NCBI RefSeq assembly: GCF_000721935.1
Contig: NZ_KL585410.1
Span: forward strand, 3,526 to 9,431
Reading direction: 5' to 3'
DNA: 5,906 nt
Source of the DNA: Streptomyces sp. NRRL WC-3549
Lineage (GTDB): Bacteria > Actinomycetota > Actinomycetes > Streptomycetales > Streptomycetaceae
Below the pieces are notes generated by a model, which was given only the letters and a program-made list of their open reading frames with translations, made no database searches and had not been told where the DNA came from. This document shows, piece by piece, positions 4,648 through 5,906 of the stretch (the stretch's first letter is position 1; every line of letters starts with the position of its first letter). The position numbers were made by a program, and so were the translations under genes.

Positions 4648-5867
4648 GTGACCGACGCCCAAGAGACCGCAGCAGACACATCACTGCGAACCACCGGGGG
4701 CGCTCCCCCGGACGACGTCGCCCCGGCGCCGATCCCCTTGCTCGAACCGCGCGAGGGCATCCCCCCGGTGGTGGCGACCGACGACGCGCTGGCCGGGGTC
4801 GTCGCGGCGTTCGCCGCGGGGACCGGCCCCGTCGCCGTCGACGCCGAGCGGGCCTCCGGCTACCGCTACGGGCAGCGCGCCTACCTCGTGCAGCTGCGCC
4901 GGGAAGGTGCCGGGAGCGCGCTGATCGACCCGGTGGGCTGCCCGGACCTGTCCTCCCTGGGCGCGGCCCTGACCGGTACCGAGTGGATCCTGCACGCCGC
5001 GACCCAGGACCTGCCGTGCCTGCGCGACATAGGCATGGCCCCCACTTCGCTCTTCGACACGGAACTCGCCGGGCGGCTGGCCGGATTTCCGCGCGTCGGC
5101 CTCGGCGCGATCGTCGAGAACCTCCTGGGGTACGCCCTGGAGAAGGGCCACTCCGCGGTCGACTGGTCCACCCGTCCGCTGCCCGAGCCGTGGCTGCGCT
5201 ACGCCGCGCTCGACGTCGAGCTGCTGGTGGACCTGCGGGACGCCCTGGAGGCGGAGCTGGAGCGGCAGGGCAAGCTGGAGTGGGCCCTGGAGGAGTTCGA
5301 GGCCATCGCCTCCGCGCCCCCGGCTCCCCCGCGCAAGGACCCGTGGCGCCGGACCTCCGGCATGCACAAGGTCCGCCGGCGCCGTCAGATCGCCGTCGTA
5401 CGCGAGCTGTGGACGGCCCGGGACCAGGTCGCGCAGCGCCGGGACATCTCGCCCGGCAAGGTGCTCGGCGACGCCGCGATCATCGAGGCGGCCCTGGCCA
5501 TGCCGGTCAACGTGCACGCCCTGACCGCGCTGCCCGGCTTCGGCCACCGCATGGGACGCCGCCAGCTGGAACAGTGGCAGGCGGCCGTCGACCGGGCCCG
5601 CCGCCGCGCGCCTGGGCCGACAAGGACCCGGCCGCCGCGGCCCGTCTCTCGGCGGCCCGCGCCGCGGTCTCGGCGCTCGCCGAGCAACTGCACATGCCGC
5701 AGGAGAACCTCATCACCCCGGACACCGTGCGCCGGGTCTGCTGGGAGCCGCCGAAGGCGCTGACACCGGCGTCGGTCGAGACCGCCCTCGCCGGGTACGG
5801 CGCCCGCCGCTGGCAGATCGAACAGGTCGGCCCGCTGCTGCTGCACGCACTGGCGACCGGGGCCTGA
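4648..5867 (+). CDS. rnd: Ribonuclease D-like 3'-5' exonuclease, reading frame broken near 5600
   Basis: RNase D trims 3' ends of tRNA precursors and other RNAs. From the GTG at 4648 the protein has a 40-residue N-terminal tail, then a DEDDy exonuclease domain (about 41-205). Motif I is D65-A-E67, motif II has H116 and D121 (LHAATQDL), and motif III has Y185 and D189 (YAALDVELL). An HRDC domain follows at about 244-316 (RRRQIAVVRELW to LPGFGHRM). The original frame then runs into Arg/Pro-rich nonsense and stops at 5763, giving 371 residues. The conserved C-terminal helical region (AWADKDPAAAARLSAARAAV to WQIEQVGPLLLHAL) continues in another frame to the TGA at 5865-5867. The total of 1220 bases is not divisible by three. 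All catalytic residues precede the break, so a truncated product could keep exonuclease activity. Sequencing or assembly error is as likely as a real mutation. The upstream frame to 4213 is a shadow of the response regulator. Confidence 0.88.
5592..5610 (+). other. rnd: Frameshift junction in rnd
   Basis: The same bases make sense in two frames. Read in the first frame they give DRAR (GAC at 5590, CGG, GCC, CGC), the natural end of the HRDC region. Read in the other frame from 5595 they give GPPPRAW, which leads into the conserved C-terminal part. Moving between frames needs one extra base (or 3n+1 bases). No slippery heptamer for programmed frameshifting is visible. Confidence 0.75.
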
Positions 5868-5906
5868 GCGGTCCCCGGGTGTGCGGGAGGGCCGGGCCGC
5901 GCGGCC

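Noticed and set aside
4681..5547. 288-codon minus-strand open frame
   Set aside because: It is antisense to rnd, whose exonuclease and HRDC motifs are unmistakable.
5592..5610. Programmed ribosomal frameshift in rnd
   Set aside because: No slippery heptamer or suitable stimulatory structure is evident, and RNase D is not known to use frameshifting; a deletion or sequence error is simpler.
5868..5906. GC-rich tail after rnd
   Set aside because: Too short to judge; no clear gene start or terminator can be supported before the window ends.

Overview
The window looks like Streptomyces or a close relative. GC content is very high, third codon positions are strongly G/C-biased, and long shadow frames are open on both strands. 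The proteins resemble conserved streptomycete housekeeping proteins. No mobile element, CRISPR array, rRNA or tRNA is visible.

Layout from left to right. The 5' part of a HemY-type porphyrinogen oxidase gene (hemG/cgoX) runs off the left edge on the minus strand (258 to 1). Divergent from it is a CoA-disulfide-reductase/NADH-oxidase-type flavoprotein (381-1763, plus). It converges on hemE, uroporphyrinogen decarboxylase (2901-1831, minus), with a shared GC-rich hairpin between the two genes. A 90-bp divergent promoter region separates hemE from a DUF3000 protein (2992-3651, plus), which ends at a good intrinsic terminator. Next come an AT-richer leader and an orphan receiver-LuxR response regulator (3870-4532, plus). 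A perfect 46-bp palindrome follows, then rnd, a ribonuclease D-like gene (4648-5867, plus) whose reading frame is broken near 5595-5610.

HemE makes coproporphyrinogen III. In actinobacteria the HemY-type enzyme normally oxidises it to coproporphyrin III, so these two minus-strand genes are consecutive steps of coproporphyrin-dependent heme synthesis. The flavoprotein lies between them on the opposite strand. As I recall the Mycobacterium tuberculosis map, a block of hemY-hemE followed by divergent DUF3000 and RNase D genes exists there too. That would make the flavoprotein and the response regulator later insertions into an old neighbourhood.

The window is mostly ordinary core genome, and I see no convincing new multi-gene system. 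The points most worth checking are the palindrome abutting the rnd promoter, the rnd frame break with signs of a deletion between short repeats, a 10-bp-period direct repeat in the hemE promoter region, several apparently leaderless starts, and an inverted repeat covering the flavoprotein ribosome binding site.
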